Assembly (NCBI GenBank): GCA_020627965.1
Contig: JAHDFX010000037.1
Coordinates: 2,090 to 36,258, forward strand
Direction: 5' to 3'
Source: Saprospiraceae bacterium
GTDB taxonomy: Bacteria > Bacteroidota > Bacteroidia > Chitinophagales > Saprospiraceae
DNA: 34,169 nt
The notes beneath the pieces are model-generated. The model searched no databases. It had not been told where the DNA came from and was given only the letters and a program-made list of their open reading frames with translations. Each line of letters starts with the position of its first letter. The stretch's first letter is position 1. Both the position numbers and the translations under genes were made by a program. This document shows positions 1-6,998 of the stretch, piece by piece.

Positions 1-644
1 ACGAATGGTCGGTTTATCTGATCGACAATACACGTGGTGGCATGAGAATCCAACTAGACCTGTGGACTAAAAAAGTCAATATAGATGGTAAACCTTACTA
101 CACAATCACCAATTCAAAAGTAGTCACCAATGGTACCAATGTAAACTCAGTTAAATTTGACGCCGGACGTACAACAGGGTCATTTGTGCAAACCAGTGCA
201 AAAAAATGGCAGGAATTCAGCGCTGACGGAAGACTAAAATTCAATTTTGACGAAACCCATAGAGACGAATGGTCGGTTTATCTGATCGACAATACACGTG
301 GTGGCATGAGAATCCAACTGGACCTATGGACAAAGAAGGTCAATATAGATGGCAAGCCTTATTATACAATAACAAAAGGTGAAGTCATTACTAATGGTTT
401 GAATGTAAGAACAGTTAACTACATTAATAATGGCAAAAAAGGAAGCTTCCAGCAAAATGGTCAGTGGACTGATAATGATGTAACAGGCAGGAAATGGAAA
501 TTTGAAGAGACAGGCAGAGATCAGTGGTCTGTTTATTTGATCGACAGGTCGAGAGGCGGTATGAGAGTTCAGCTGGATTTACATACAAAGAAAATATCAA
601 TAGATGGCAAGCCTTACTATACCATCACTAATGCAACAACAAAT
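1..644 (+). repeat. In-frame tandem repeat, 264 bp then 255 bp period
   Basis: The first 55 bases of the window recur without a mismatch at 265-319, and a more diverged copy begins at 520. Offsets are 264 bp (88 codons) and 255 bp (85 codons), so the reading frame is kept. The perfect 55 bp match against a looser remainder suggests recent duplication or gene conversion between units. The repeats run off the left edge, so copy number is unknown. Confidence 0.85.
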
Positions 645-647
645 TAA
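1..647 (+). CDS. Beta-rich tandem-repeat protein, 5'-truncated by window edge
   Basis: The reading frame is open from the first bases (codons in phase with base 3) and ends at TAA 645-647, so the true start lies upstream of the window; the ATG at 42 is internal. About 214 residues are visible. They consist of one full and two partial copies of an 85-88 aa repeat whose most constant part is W-S-V-Y-L-I-D followed by R-G-G-M-R and then Q-L-D-L-x-T-K-K, ending with D-G-K-P-Y-Y-T-I-T. The alternating polar/hydrophobic pattern suggests beta strands. I do not recognise a named family with confidence. No catalytic motif, membrane segment or signal peptide is visible in this fragment. It converges on the exported caspase-like gene, with two hairpin terminators between them. 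A binding or structural role is a guess from repeat character only. Confidence 0.8.
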   Translation, partial: EWSVYLIDNTRGGMRIQLDLWTKKVNIDGKPYYTITNSKVVTNGTNVNSVKFDAGRTTGSFVQTSAKKWQEFSADGRLKFNFDETHRDEWSVYLIDNTRGGMRIQLDLWTKKVNIDGKPYYTITKGEVITNGLNVRTVNYINNGKKGSFQQNGQWTDNDVTGRKWKFEETGRDQWSVYLIDRSRGGMRVQLDLHTKKISIDGKPYYTITNATTN

Positions 648-668
648 TAAAAGGCTCACTCATGGAGT

Positions 669-703
669 AACCGTGGGGCGATTTATCGCCTTGCGGTTCT
701 TTA
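669..703 (+). terminator. Hairpin after the tandem-repeat gene
   Basis: An outer stem AACCG/CGGTT (669-673 with 694-698) encloses an inner stem GGCGAT/ATCGCC (677-682 with 685-690). It is followed by a short TCTTT. It lies 22 bp past the stop at 647. The T-tract is weak, so it may be a partial terminator or an mRNA 3'-end stabiliser backing up the stronger hairpin downstream. Confidence 0.5.
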
Positions 704-746
704 AAATACACTATGATTCCCCCCAAGCACCTTCTCCTTCATAATA

Positions 747-782
747 AGTCACAAAGTCATTTAGTATTTTGTGGCTTTTTTT
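747..782 (+). terminator. Strong rho-independent terminator between convergent genes
   Basis: A 9 bp stem with one G-U pair (747-755 AGTCACAAA with 768-776 TTTGTGGCT) is followed directly by a run of seven T (776-782). It ends 8 bp before the stop of the opposing caspase-like gene. The T-run is on the plus strand, so it primarily terminates the repeat-protein transcript. Read from the minus strand the hairpin is followed by a weaker TTATTAT, so some bidirectional function is possible. Confidence 0.7.
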
Positions 783-790
783 ATCCTTAC

Positions 791-2638
791 TTACTGGCAT
801 TTTTCACTGTCTCGTTTTTCTTGCTTGATGAGCCTGAAACCTAGATCATCACGTTTTACTTTTTCAAATAGTCTTTCTTTATTGGCTATCCTTTGTTCAC
901 GGTTTTTTACATTGACTGCCAGTCCTTTAACAACTATGCCTCCATCAGGTTTAGCGCCTTCTTTTTCTCTGTAAAGTGTAGCAGTCAGTTCGGCTACATT
1001 ACCAGTCATTCCATGTATTCCCTTTTTATTCGCACGACTACTATGAACCTTTTTGATGTCGTAATCAAACTTATTAAAATCACTGGCATGAGCAGCGACT
1101 TCTCTATCACGTGCAGCACATTCCCACTGGGCTTCGGTGGGTAATTTATACTTGTACTCACAATCTTTTGTACTTAGCCAGACGGCAAATCTTCTAGCAC
1201 CAAGATGACTTACATTTACAACAGGTTTTTTTCCTTTTTCTTTTGTTCTGGGCTGAAATTTATCATTGTGCCAAACAATGTCGCTGCTTTTCCCAACATC
1301 TACCCATATCTCAATGCTTTTGTCAGCCGCAGTAATATCATTTAGAAAATCACAGTATTGCTGGTTGGTGACTTCATAAGTCCCCATATCAAAGTCTCCC
1401 ATTGGTTTTGGGCGCTGAAGGACTTCATCGTCTCGTCTTCCCTTTTCTCCTTTAGGGCTACCAATTACACAGTCATCTCCATTGACATAAATAGTAGGAT
1501 AGTAATTGGTTTTGCCCTTAATATTTGAAGTACAAAAACGGTCTATTTTGAAAAATGGAAAATCGCCCAGATCATTTCTGTTTATACTTGGGTTTTGTCG
1601 GTACCCAAGCTCTTCGCATAATTCGGGTACCCGCCATTTAAGATATTGATAAATTTCTCCTGTGGTAATTACTTCGTCCTTGTTTTCATTGGCTTTGCCA
1701 CTTAAGCCTTCTATAAATGCTTCTGTGAAAGCTCCATTCTCCCAAGCTTTATCATAATAAGAACGTTCATTTTCAGAACTTGAAGTGATGATTGTATATC
1801 CACTTTTAGTCGCCGACATCGTTTTTATATGCTCACTAATACTAGGACTGCCACCACCGCTTTTTGCTCCACCAGATTCACAGGCATCAATAAAGATAAG
1901 TTTTTTGGCATCTACATAGTCCAGGCTATCCAATAGGTCTTTGAATCTGATAGAGGTTCCTTTTTTGTCTCCCTCCTTTATATCTGTAGGTTGAAGATAA
2001 AATCCGTCGTCTCTCATATTGCCATGCGAAGAGATAAAGAGCATAAATACATCTATAGGTAAAATATCATTATCCTTAATCATACTATTGAAAGCATCTT
2101 TAATGCCTGTATATCCTGCATCTTTTGCAACAATTTTACGGGAAAAGACCTCTCCATATAGTTTTTCCTCTCCACAGGCCTGCTTTGTAAAAGCCCGATA
2201 TACATCAGTTGCATCATTAACAGTATAGCTAATGTCTGGAGGCGTAGGCCCGATAGATAAGATATGTAAATTAGGGGAAACCCCATTTTTTACGATTAAA
2301 GTACTTGACTTACAAGTTTTTCCTGAAGAGGTCATGACAACCTGAATTCCCATGACACCATTAGGGCTTAATGGTACGTAGTCTATTATTATGTCATCAT
2401 TTCCAATTGTTAATGGTACTTCATCTGATTTTTGATTTTTACGAATATTTTTTCCGTTAACCAAAACCTCAAACTTAGCATCATCTGGAACCCCAAATAC
2501 TTTTAGTTTAATTTTGAGGGGACTTTCGACATTGTATAAAATACCCTTTTTAGCACTGCCAAGCCAGTTAATACAGTCCTGAGCCATACAGGAAATGCTC
2601 ATCAAAAAAGTCAATAGAAATAGCGAAAAGGTTTTCAT
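791..2638 (-). CDS. Exported caspase-like (C14) peptidase with C-terminal FGE-sulfatase-fold domain
   Basis: This 615 aa product starts at the ATG complementary to 2636-2638. That start gives a clear signal peptide (residues 1-20, ending C-M-A-Q); the longer frame back to 2707 runs through an intergenic hairpin and is rejected. Residues 21-120 look like an Ig-type beta domain. Residues about 122-365 form a caspase fold with the probable dyad His205 (F-I-S-S-H-G-N) and Cys253 (F-I-D-A-C-E-S-G-G). Residues about 385-606 resemble an FGE/SUMF1 fold: M-G-T-Y-E-V-T-N-Q-Q-Y, K-L-P-T-E-A-Q-W-E-C-A-A-R, G-M-T-G-N-V-A-E and terminal G-F-R-L. The Cys normally following the G-N-V-W-E-W motif in true FGE enzymes is missing, so this part probably binds rather than catalyses. 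It lies downstream of the papain-like gene on the same strand, probably in one operon. Substrate unknown. Confidence 0.88.
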   Translation of the reverse strand: MKTFSLFLLTFLMSISCMAQDCINWLGSAKKGILYNVESPLKIKLKVFGVPDDAKFEVLVNGKNIRKNQKSDEVPLTIGNDDIIIDYVPLSPNGVMGIQVVMTSSGKTCKSSTLIVKNGVSPNLHILSIGPTPPDISYTVNDATDVYRAFTKQACGEEKLYGEVFSRKIVAKDAGYTGIKDAFNSMIKDNDILPIDVFMLFISSHGNMRDDGFYLQPTDIKEGDKKGTSIRFKDLLDSLDYVDAKKLIFIDACESGGAKSGGGSPSISEHIKTMSATKSGYTIITSSSENERSYYDKAWENGAFTEAFIEGLSGKANENKDEVITTGEIYQYLKWRVPELCEELGYRQNPSINRNDLGDFPFFKIDRFCTSNIKGKTNYYPTIYVNGDDCVIGSPKGEKGRRDDEVLQRPKPMGDFDMGTYEVTNQQYCDFLNDITAADKSIEIWVDVGKSSDIVWHNDKFQPRTKEKGKKPVVNVSHLGARRFAVWLSTKDCEYKYKLPTEAQWECAARDREVAAHASDFNKFDYDIKKVHSSRANKKGIHGMTGNVAELTATLYREKEGAKPDGGIVVKGLAVNVKNREQRIANKERLFEKVKRDDLGFRLIKQEKRDSEKCQ

Positions 2639-2666
2639 TGGTTCAAATTGTTGAAAATGTAATGAA

Positions 2667-2697
2667 GCTTCCTGCTGTTTCAAAAACAACAGGAAGC
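2667..2697. terminator. Long intercistronic hairpin between the two protease genes
   Basis: A 14 bp stem with a single C/A mismatch (2667-2680 with 2684-2697) and a CAA loop lies between the stop of the papain-like gene (2727) and the start of the caspase-like gene (2638). Neither strand has a T-run after it. It could be a partial terminator, an RNA-processing or stability element that sets the protease ratio, or a weak transcriptional stop. Confidence 0.55.
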
Positions 2698-2726
2698 CCA
2701 TATTCATTTGTTCGGATTAGTAGACT

Positions 2727-4238
2727 TTAATTAATAATAACGTCTAGCACTATAGGAACGGCTACTCCTTTATTTGAATTGGCTTTGAAGCCCATGCCGC
2801 TATCGCTGTATATAATGTCTTTAGGAGGAATGAGCAAGTCGCTAAAGCCTTTATTCAGACGCTTCATAAAATTCTTTTCTTCTGAATTACGTACTTCCAT
2901 AATTCGTTCGGTCATATCTTCAATCTCTTCATCCGAATAGATGACACAGATGTGGTCAGTTCCTGGATGAACCGATTGAAGGGCTGTAAATTCACTTGGA
3001 ATAGTCATAGATGATGAAGTGTTTTGTACAATAGTTTTCTTCAATGGAACAATCCGTGCACCATCTAATTTGCTAATATCTACCCCTTTGGGGAAATGTA
3101 ATTCAGCCTTGTTTTTACTATCAATACTGAAAACATAAACATAAGAATTTGGCGACATATTACTGCCTTTTAGCTGATAAACATCCCGTATCCTCCAATC
3201 TGGCAGCACATAGCTACTTCCACTAAATACAGGTACTGCTTCTTTGAAAATAGGGCTATCTGTATCTTCGTCAAAATCGGCAGGAAAGCGAAATGCAAAT
3301 TTACCCTGCAATTCTATTGGTTTCTTTACATCTTTAAGCGTTTTGTCTGCTTTTGCAATGACAGGACTGGCCAACGGAGCCGTTTTTTCTTCGTCAACAA
3401 TAGCAGCATAACCATATTTGGCATACTTAGCATAATCATCATATTTTACCCAGATAAAACCATTGTCGGCCCAATTGGTACCCCAACTATTCATGATCTC
3501 AAAGGCTTTTTTATAATCATTATAACCCACTACGCACATGGAATGTCCACCTTTAGATTCTGGGCTTGCGGCGCTTACATCAAGAAATTTAGTTCCTTTT
3601 TTAGCCAAAAAGAAACTCTCTGGCATGTTCATTCCTATAACCACTGGTCTGCCTTCTGCCAATGCTTTTTTAGTTAAAAATATTTTTTGATCTTCAGTAG
3701 CTCTTTTGTGAAAGATCGTCATATAATCTTTGATTTGATACTTTTGAGCTTTTTTCTTCAACCTGGAGTCAGGCATAATATTGCAACTGGTTACTTTATG
3801 GTCAAATTCATTGGCCAGGCAATCGCCCTGCGTTTTGAGAAGTTTCATCCCATCGGATATTTTAGCACCATTATAGCAACCATCCAATTTAATTTGATTA
3901 AAAATATAAAAAGCTGAAAGTACATTAGTATTACGAACAGCAATATCTTTAACTTCATCTCGCATGGAGAGCATTATCGTTAGGGCATTGCTACAGGAAT
4001 ATCCTACACAGCTACCATCATTACCCTGGCTGCGTGGAGTTGGTGCATAGTCACGCATACTGACTTTTATAGGTAGTTCATCTCCTTTGGCTCCAGGATC
4101 AAAACCTTCTGGCATGGCTTCTTCGGCAGCCCTTTGCTCTGATGCATCAAAGACAGCCCCCATCGGATAAGTCTGGGCACTTAGGCTGTTCAATAAAATA
4201 GTACAAGCAATTAACGTAAGTGAAATGTATTTTTTCAT
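2727..4238 (-). CDS. Exported papain-fold (C1) cysteine protease with DUF4384-like C-terminal region
   Basis: This 503 aa product has a signal peptide at residues 1-21 (M-K-K-Y-I-S-L-T-L-I ... S-A-Q). The papain catalytic set is visible: Gln71 (oxyanion hole, R-S-Q-G-N-D-G-S-C-V-G), Cys77, His232 (G-G-H-S-M-C-V-V-G-Y) and Asn250 (N-S-W-G-T-N-W). The protease domain covers about residues 55-282. There is no classical long inhibitory propeptide; only about 35 residues separate the signal peptide from the domain. Residues about 340-440 carry a beta-rich segment (Y-V-Y-V-F-S-I-D, then I-P-S-E-F, then G-T-D-H-I-C-V-I-Y-S) resembling DUF4384-type modules seen with surface proteases in Bacteroidota; that assignment is from pattern memory. 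It is the first gene of a minus-strand pair with the caspase-like gene and is divergent from a sigma factor gene. Active in periplasm or at the cell surface; substrate unknown. Confidence 0.88.
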   Translation of the reverse strand: MKKYISLTLIACTILLNSLSAQTYPMGAVFDASEQRAAEEAMPEGFDPGAKGDELPIKVSMRDYAPTPRSQGNDGSCVGYSCSNALTIMLSMRDEVKDIAVRNTNVLSAFYIFNQIKLDGCYNGAKISDGMKLLKTQGDCLANEFDHKVTSCNIMPDSRLKKKAQKYQIKDYMTIFHKRATEDQKIFLTKKALAEGRPVVIGMNMPESFFLAKKGTKFLDVSAASPESKGGHSMCVVGYNDYKKAFEIMNSWGTNWADNGFIWVKYDDYAKYAKYGYAAIVDEEKTAPLASPVIAKADKTLKDVKKPIELQGKFAFRFPADFDEDTDSPIFKEAVPVFSGSSYVLPDWRIRDVYQLKGSNMSPNSYVYVFSIDSKNKAELHFPKGVDISKLDGARIVPLKKTIVQNTSSSMTIPSEFTALQSVHPGTDHICVIYSDEEIEDMTERIMEVRNSEEKNFMKRLNKGFSDLLIPPKDIIYSDSGMGFKANSNKGVAVPIVLDVIIN

Positions 4239-4413
4239 AATTTGCTGAATTGAGTAGTCTTTATTATTTTCTTAAAATTGGGACTGAATAAAGTCTATTA
4301 CTAATCAACATCCAGTCCCGCTTTACCGTGTGTCATCTATAAATGCCCATTTTAAAATAATGTGACCTCAATTTTATTTTTTTTTCAAAAATAACCATAT
4401 AACTGGTCACATA
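4239..4413. promoter_or_regulatory. Divergent regulatory region between protease pair and sigma gene
   Basis: The 175 bp gap separates two divergently read transcription units. It holds a perfect 8 bp inverted repeat, ATGTGACC (4360-4367) and GGTCACAT (4405-4412), whose right half ends one base before the sigma ATG at 4414. It also holds a 7 bp inverted repeat GGGACTG/CAGTCCC about 24 bp apart (near 4281-4318), which lies in the leader of the protease transcript. On the minus strand TATTTTTG (complement of 4386-4393) fits the Bacteroidota TAnnTTTG box, without a convincing upstream TTG at the usual distance. These are candidate operators and a candidate promoter, not proven sites. Confidence 0.4.
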
Positions 4414-5247
4414 ATGACTCAAAAAGAATCTATAGTTGTGAAAACATTCAAAACCAGTGAAATTATTGAAGGAATTTCCAAAAACAATCTGGAAGTATTG
4501 GACTGGATATGGCAGACTTATCAACCAGTTGTACAAGCCCATCTGGATAAATTATCCTGGACAAAAAGCGATACCGCTTTGGTTTTCATCCGTACTTATC
4601 AGAAAATTAAACAAAAAATACAGTTTAATACTTATTCTGGGCAAACATCTTTCAGACAAATCTTTGAAGAAAGATTACGTGTAGGTTGGCTCGATACGCT
4701 TTCAGGTTATATGCCGGAGGCCTTATTGAATAACGACAGTCGTGTTATTCGCTTATTTACAAAAGAAATCAGTCCTATTGTCTGGAGTATTACGGAAAAA
4801 TATACTGGCTCTACAGAATCGGCAGAAAAAATATACGCTGAAGCGATCTGGCGGGTGCTGGAAAACATTCAGGCTGGTAAATATGAAGAAACTGGTAGTT
4901 TTAAGAGTTATTTTTTGGCTGTTGTTACGAATGTTTTGCGCAAAAATGTCAGAAAAGTAAAAAGAGAAGTCGCCTTCGAAGATTACCTGACAGATAAACA
5001 GGTAGATGATAGTTTTGATCTGTTTCAGGAACGAGAAGAACGCCTGGTCTTATTAGAAAAATTGCTGCGTCAGGCAGATGAACAATGTACGCAGGTTTTT
5101 GATCTGTTTTACTGGAAAGGACATAGAACCAAAGCTATAGCCCAACTAATCAATGTTTCAGAAGAAAGTGTCAGGGCAAGATTATCACGCTGCCGGAAAA
5201 AGTTAAAAGCAGCCTTCGCTCGTGCGCAACAATATGAAGTATTCTAA
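4414..5247 (+). CDS. Sigma-70 family RNA polymerase sigma factor (ECF-like) with N-terminal extension
   Basis: This 277 aa protein is predicted to direct RNA polymerase to a dedicated promoter set. Residues about 110-182 match sigma region 2 (Y-T-G-S-T-E-S-A-E-K-I-Y, then G-S-F-K-S-Y-F-L-A-V-V-T-N-V-L-R-K). Residues about 207-268 match region 4 with a helix-turn-helix (T-K-A-I-A-Q-L-I-N-V-S-E-E-S-V-R-A-R-L-S-R). ECF factors are usually near 180 aa; the extra ~95 N-terminal residues also look like a degenerate sigma-2 module (I-I-E-G-I-S-K-N-N-L-E-V-L-D, then G-Q-T-S-F-R-Q-I-F-E-E-R-L). The ATG at 4414 immediately follows an inverted repeat. The next gene begins 12 bp after the stop and encodes a one-TM protein, as expected for a sigma/anti-sigma pair. 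The divergent protease genes are plausible targets, but this is inferred from position alone. Confidence 0.88.
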   Translation: MTQKESIVVKTFKTSEIIEGISKNNLEVLDWIWQTYQPVVQAHLDKLSWTKSDTALVFIRTYQKIKQKIQFNTYSGQTSFRQIFEERLRVGWLDTLSGYMPEALLNNDSRVIRLFTKEISPIVWSITEKYTGSTESAEKIYAEAIWRVLENIQAGKYEETGSFKSYFLAVVTNVLRKNVRKVKREVAFEDYLTDKQVDDSFDLFQEREERLVLLEKLLRQADEQCTQVFDLFYWKGHRTKAIAQLINVSEESVRARLSRCRKKLKAAFARAQQYEVF

Positions 5248-5259
5248 ATACTAACTATA

Positions 5260-6048
5260 ATGAAAAATACAGACCTAAATATAATTACTGATGCACTGAA
5301 TAAGCAACTCAATGAACAGGCTATTCAGGAAATTCAACAAAATGCTGACTTGGGTGATGAAATTACATTTGCCAAAGAAATGCATTTTGTTGACCAACAC
5401 AGAGAACAAATTCAGATGCAGGAAACACTTGGCAATATCTTCGCCGATCTTCAAGTAACACCTGATAACACGGAGGTAGATACATTGGTAAAAGAGGGAG
5501 AGATAGAATTCCCCAACAATATTTCAGGTGGCAATAACAAGTTATGGTGGCTAAGCGGAAGTCTCTTAGTCATATTAACCTTAGCAGCTTTATTCTGGAT
5601 ACGCCCTGCGGCAAATACTTTGACAGAGATCCAACGAAATACACTTGAAGTGCTAAGGCCATTAACTCTTATTGTAGGCTTTGACCTAGAGTCAGAAAAA
5701 GATAATTTCAGCCTTGGGTTTGATGCTTATGATAAGGGAGACCATACACTGGCGGTGCCTTATTTAAGTAAGTATATCAATAAAAATCCTAATGACGATC
5801 AGGTACGCCTATATTTGTCCATTAGTCAGCTATTTGCCGGAAATTACCCGGAAAGTTTAGTAAACTTGCAAACACTAGATGCAGGTAAAAACGAATTTAT
5901 AAAAGAACACATCGACTGGTATACAGGCATAGCACATTTGATGAATCATGAAACAGAAGCAGGTATAAATAAACTTAGGGCTATTCAACCCGATAATATT
6001 CATTTTGAGGATGCAGAAACACTGCTAATGCAAATCATAAACCAATAA
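5260..6048 (+). CDS. Single-pass membrane protein with periplasmic TPR-like repeats; candidate anti-sigma/sensor
   Basis: This 262 aa protein has an N-terminal ~94 residues that are acidic, helical and probably cytoplasmic, then one membrane helix at residues about 95-114 (W-W-L-S-G-S-L-L-V-I-L-T-L-A-A-L-F-W-I). The C-terminal ~145 residues contain TPR-like helical hairpins (G-F-D-A-Y-D-K-G-D-H-T-L-A-V-P-Y-L; L-Y-L-S-I-S-Q-L-F-A-G-N-Y). No zinc-binding anti-sigma (ZAS) HxxxCxxC motif is present, so it is not a classical zinc anti-sigma factor. It lies 12 bp after the sigma gene and 4 bp before the next gene, so all three are probably co-transcribed. A role in tethering or sensing for the sigma factor is inferred from order and topology. 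It could instead be a structural envelope protein. Confidence 0.75.
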   Translation: MKNTDLNIITDALNKQLNEQAIQEIQQNADLGDEITFAKEMHFVDQHREQIQMQETLGNIFADLQVTPDNTEVDTLVKEGEIEFPNNISGGNNKLWWLSGSLLVILTLAALFWIRPAANTLTEIQRNTLEVLRPLTLIVGFDLESEKDNFSLGFDAYDKGDHTLAVPYLSKYINKNPNDDQVRLYLSISQLFAGNYPESLVNLQTLDAGKNEFIKEHIDWYTGIAHLMNHETEAGINKLRAIQPDNIHFEDAETLLMQIINQ

Positions 6049-6052
6049 GAAC

Positions 6053-6805
6053 ATGAAGTTTCCTAACCGTGTACAAATAAGTATAATTATTCTCTGTTGT
6101 TGCTTAAATGCTTTGGATACTATTGCTCAAACCATTAGGGTAAGGGCCTCGGATGGGGAATATGCCCGTCATGTATTAATCACCTGGAACAGAACGGATG
6201 ATGCCGCTTCGTACAGAGTATTGCGTAGTGTGCAGAATATTCCCGAAGACAGAAAAGTTATTGCCGACTGGCAAACCAAAGCTGCACCTATATGGATGGA
6301 TGCAGAAGCCAAACCGGGGATGAAGTACTATTATAGTGTCGAGGTATTATATCATTCTGGCAAAAAGATCATGAGTAAGTCAGATATAGGATACCGTGAA
6401 GCCATGACAGATATGGCAACAGAAGAAGAGCTTTTGAGTTATGAAGAAGTCATGGCAAATCCGCAACGAGAGGTTTCCTTGAAAGATACTGTGCTGATGT
6501 CGCGTCCTGAAATAATTGTAACATCGAAGCCACGAAAAGAGCTTAATATTCGTATTGTTCTATATAATATCGGTGTTCAGCATGTCAAAAACGCCAGCAT
6601 CAGCTATTATTTGTCCGAAGACGACCTCTGGGATACAGAAGATACATTTTTAATAGAAAAAGAAGCAATAGATATTATGGGTCGGGCAGACCCTATTGTT
6701 GTTGAACAAAATGAAAAGGCACCAGATACAACAGCTAAATATCTAATTGCAATATTAAAACATCAAAATGAAATAAAAGCAGTGACACACACATTGATAC
6801 GATGA
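6053..6805 (+). CDS. Exported protein with FnIII-like and CARDB-like beta domains
   Basis: This 250 aa product has a signal peptide at residues 1-26 (hydrophobic I-S-I-I-I-L-C-C-C-L-N-A-L, ending T-I-A-Q). Residues about 27-114 fit a fibronectin type III-like strand pattern (V-L-I-T-W-N, A-A-S-Y-R-V-L-R-S, K-Y-Y-Y-S-V-E-V). Residues about 160-250 resemble a CARDB-like adhesion fold (N-I-R-I-V-L-Y-N-I-G, then Y-L-S-E-D-D-L-W-D-T-E-D-T). No catalytic residues are evident. It begins 4 bp after the TPR-like membrane gene, so it is the third gene of the sigma operon. It may be an extracytoplasmic interaction partner of that membrane protein, or simply a surface protein made with it. Domain names are from strand pattern and are tentative. 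Confidence 0.75.
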   Translation: MKFPNRVQISIIILCCCLNALDTIAQTIRVRASDGEYARHVLITWNRTDDAASYRVLRSVQNIPEDRKVIADWQTKAAPIWMDAEAKPGMKYYYSVEVLYHSGKKIMSKSDIGYREAMTDMATEEELLSYEEVMANPQREVSLKDTVLMSRPEIIVTSKPRKELNIRIVLYNIGVQHVKNASISYYLSEDDLWDTEDTFLIEKEAIDIMGRADPIVVEQNEKAPDTTAKYLIAILKHQNEIKAVTHTLIR

Positions 6806-6810
6806 AAGAA

Positions 6811-6974
6811 TAATAGTTGCGTTATCCGCAATAGTCGATAGTCCATGGTCGATGGTCCATAGTTGTTTTTTAGTTTAAAAGCTATTTCATTTTGCTTTGC
6901 AAAATGCATGATAAAAACAACCATGGACTATCGACCATCGACCATTGACAAATTGCGGCTTTCCGCAATTATAG
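6811..6974. repeat. ~165 bp near-perfect intergenic palindrome (MITE/REP-like)
   Basis: Arms 6826-6870 and 6913-6958 are reverse complements over about 45 bp with roughly six differences. They are built from repeats of words such as GTCGATGGTCCATAG. Each outer end carries its own small hairpin (TTGCG/CGCAA at 6817-6831; a perfect AATTGCGG/CCGCAATT stem with a CTTT loop at 6951-6970). The centre holds a perfect CATTTTGC/GCAAAATG hairpin (6888-6906). It fills the gap between the sigma operon and the giant adhesin gene. It could terminate the upstream operon, or be a nonautonomous mobile or REP-type element. No transposase is nearby. Confidence 0.85.
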
Positions 6975-6998
6975 CTTAACTATTCAGATAAACACACT

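Noticed and set aside
2639-2707. N-terminal extension of the caspase-like gene from an ATG at 2707
   Set aside because: It runs through a 14 bp hairpin and would bury the signal peptide; the start at 2638 gives a clean exported N-terminus.
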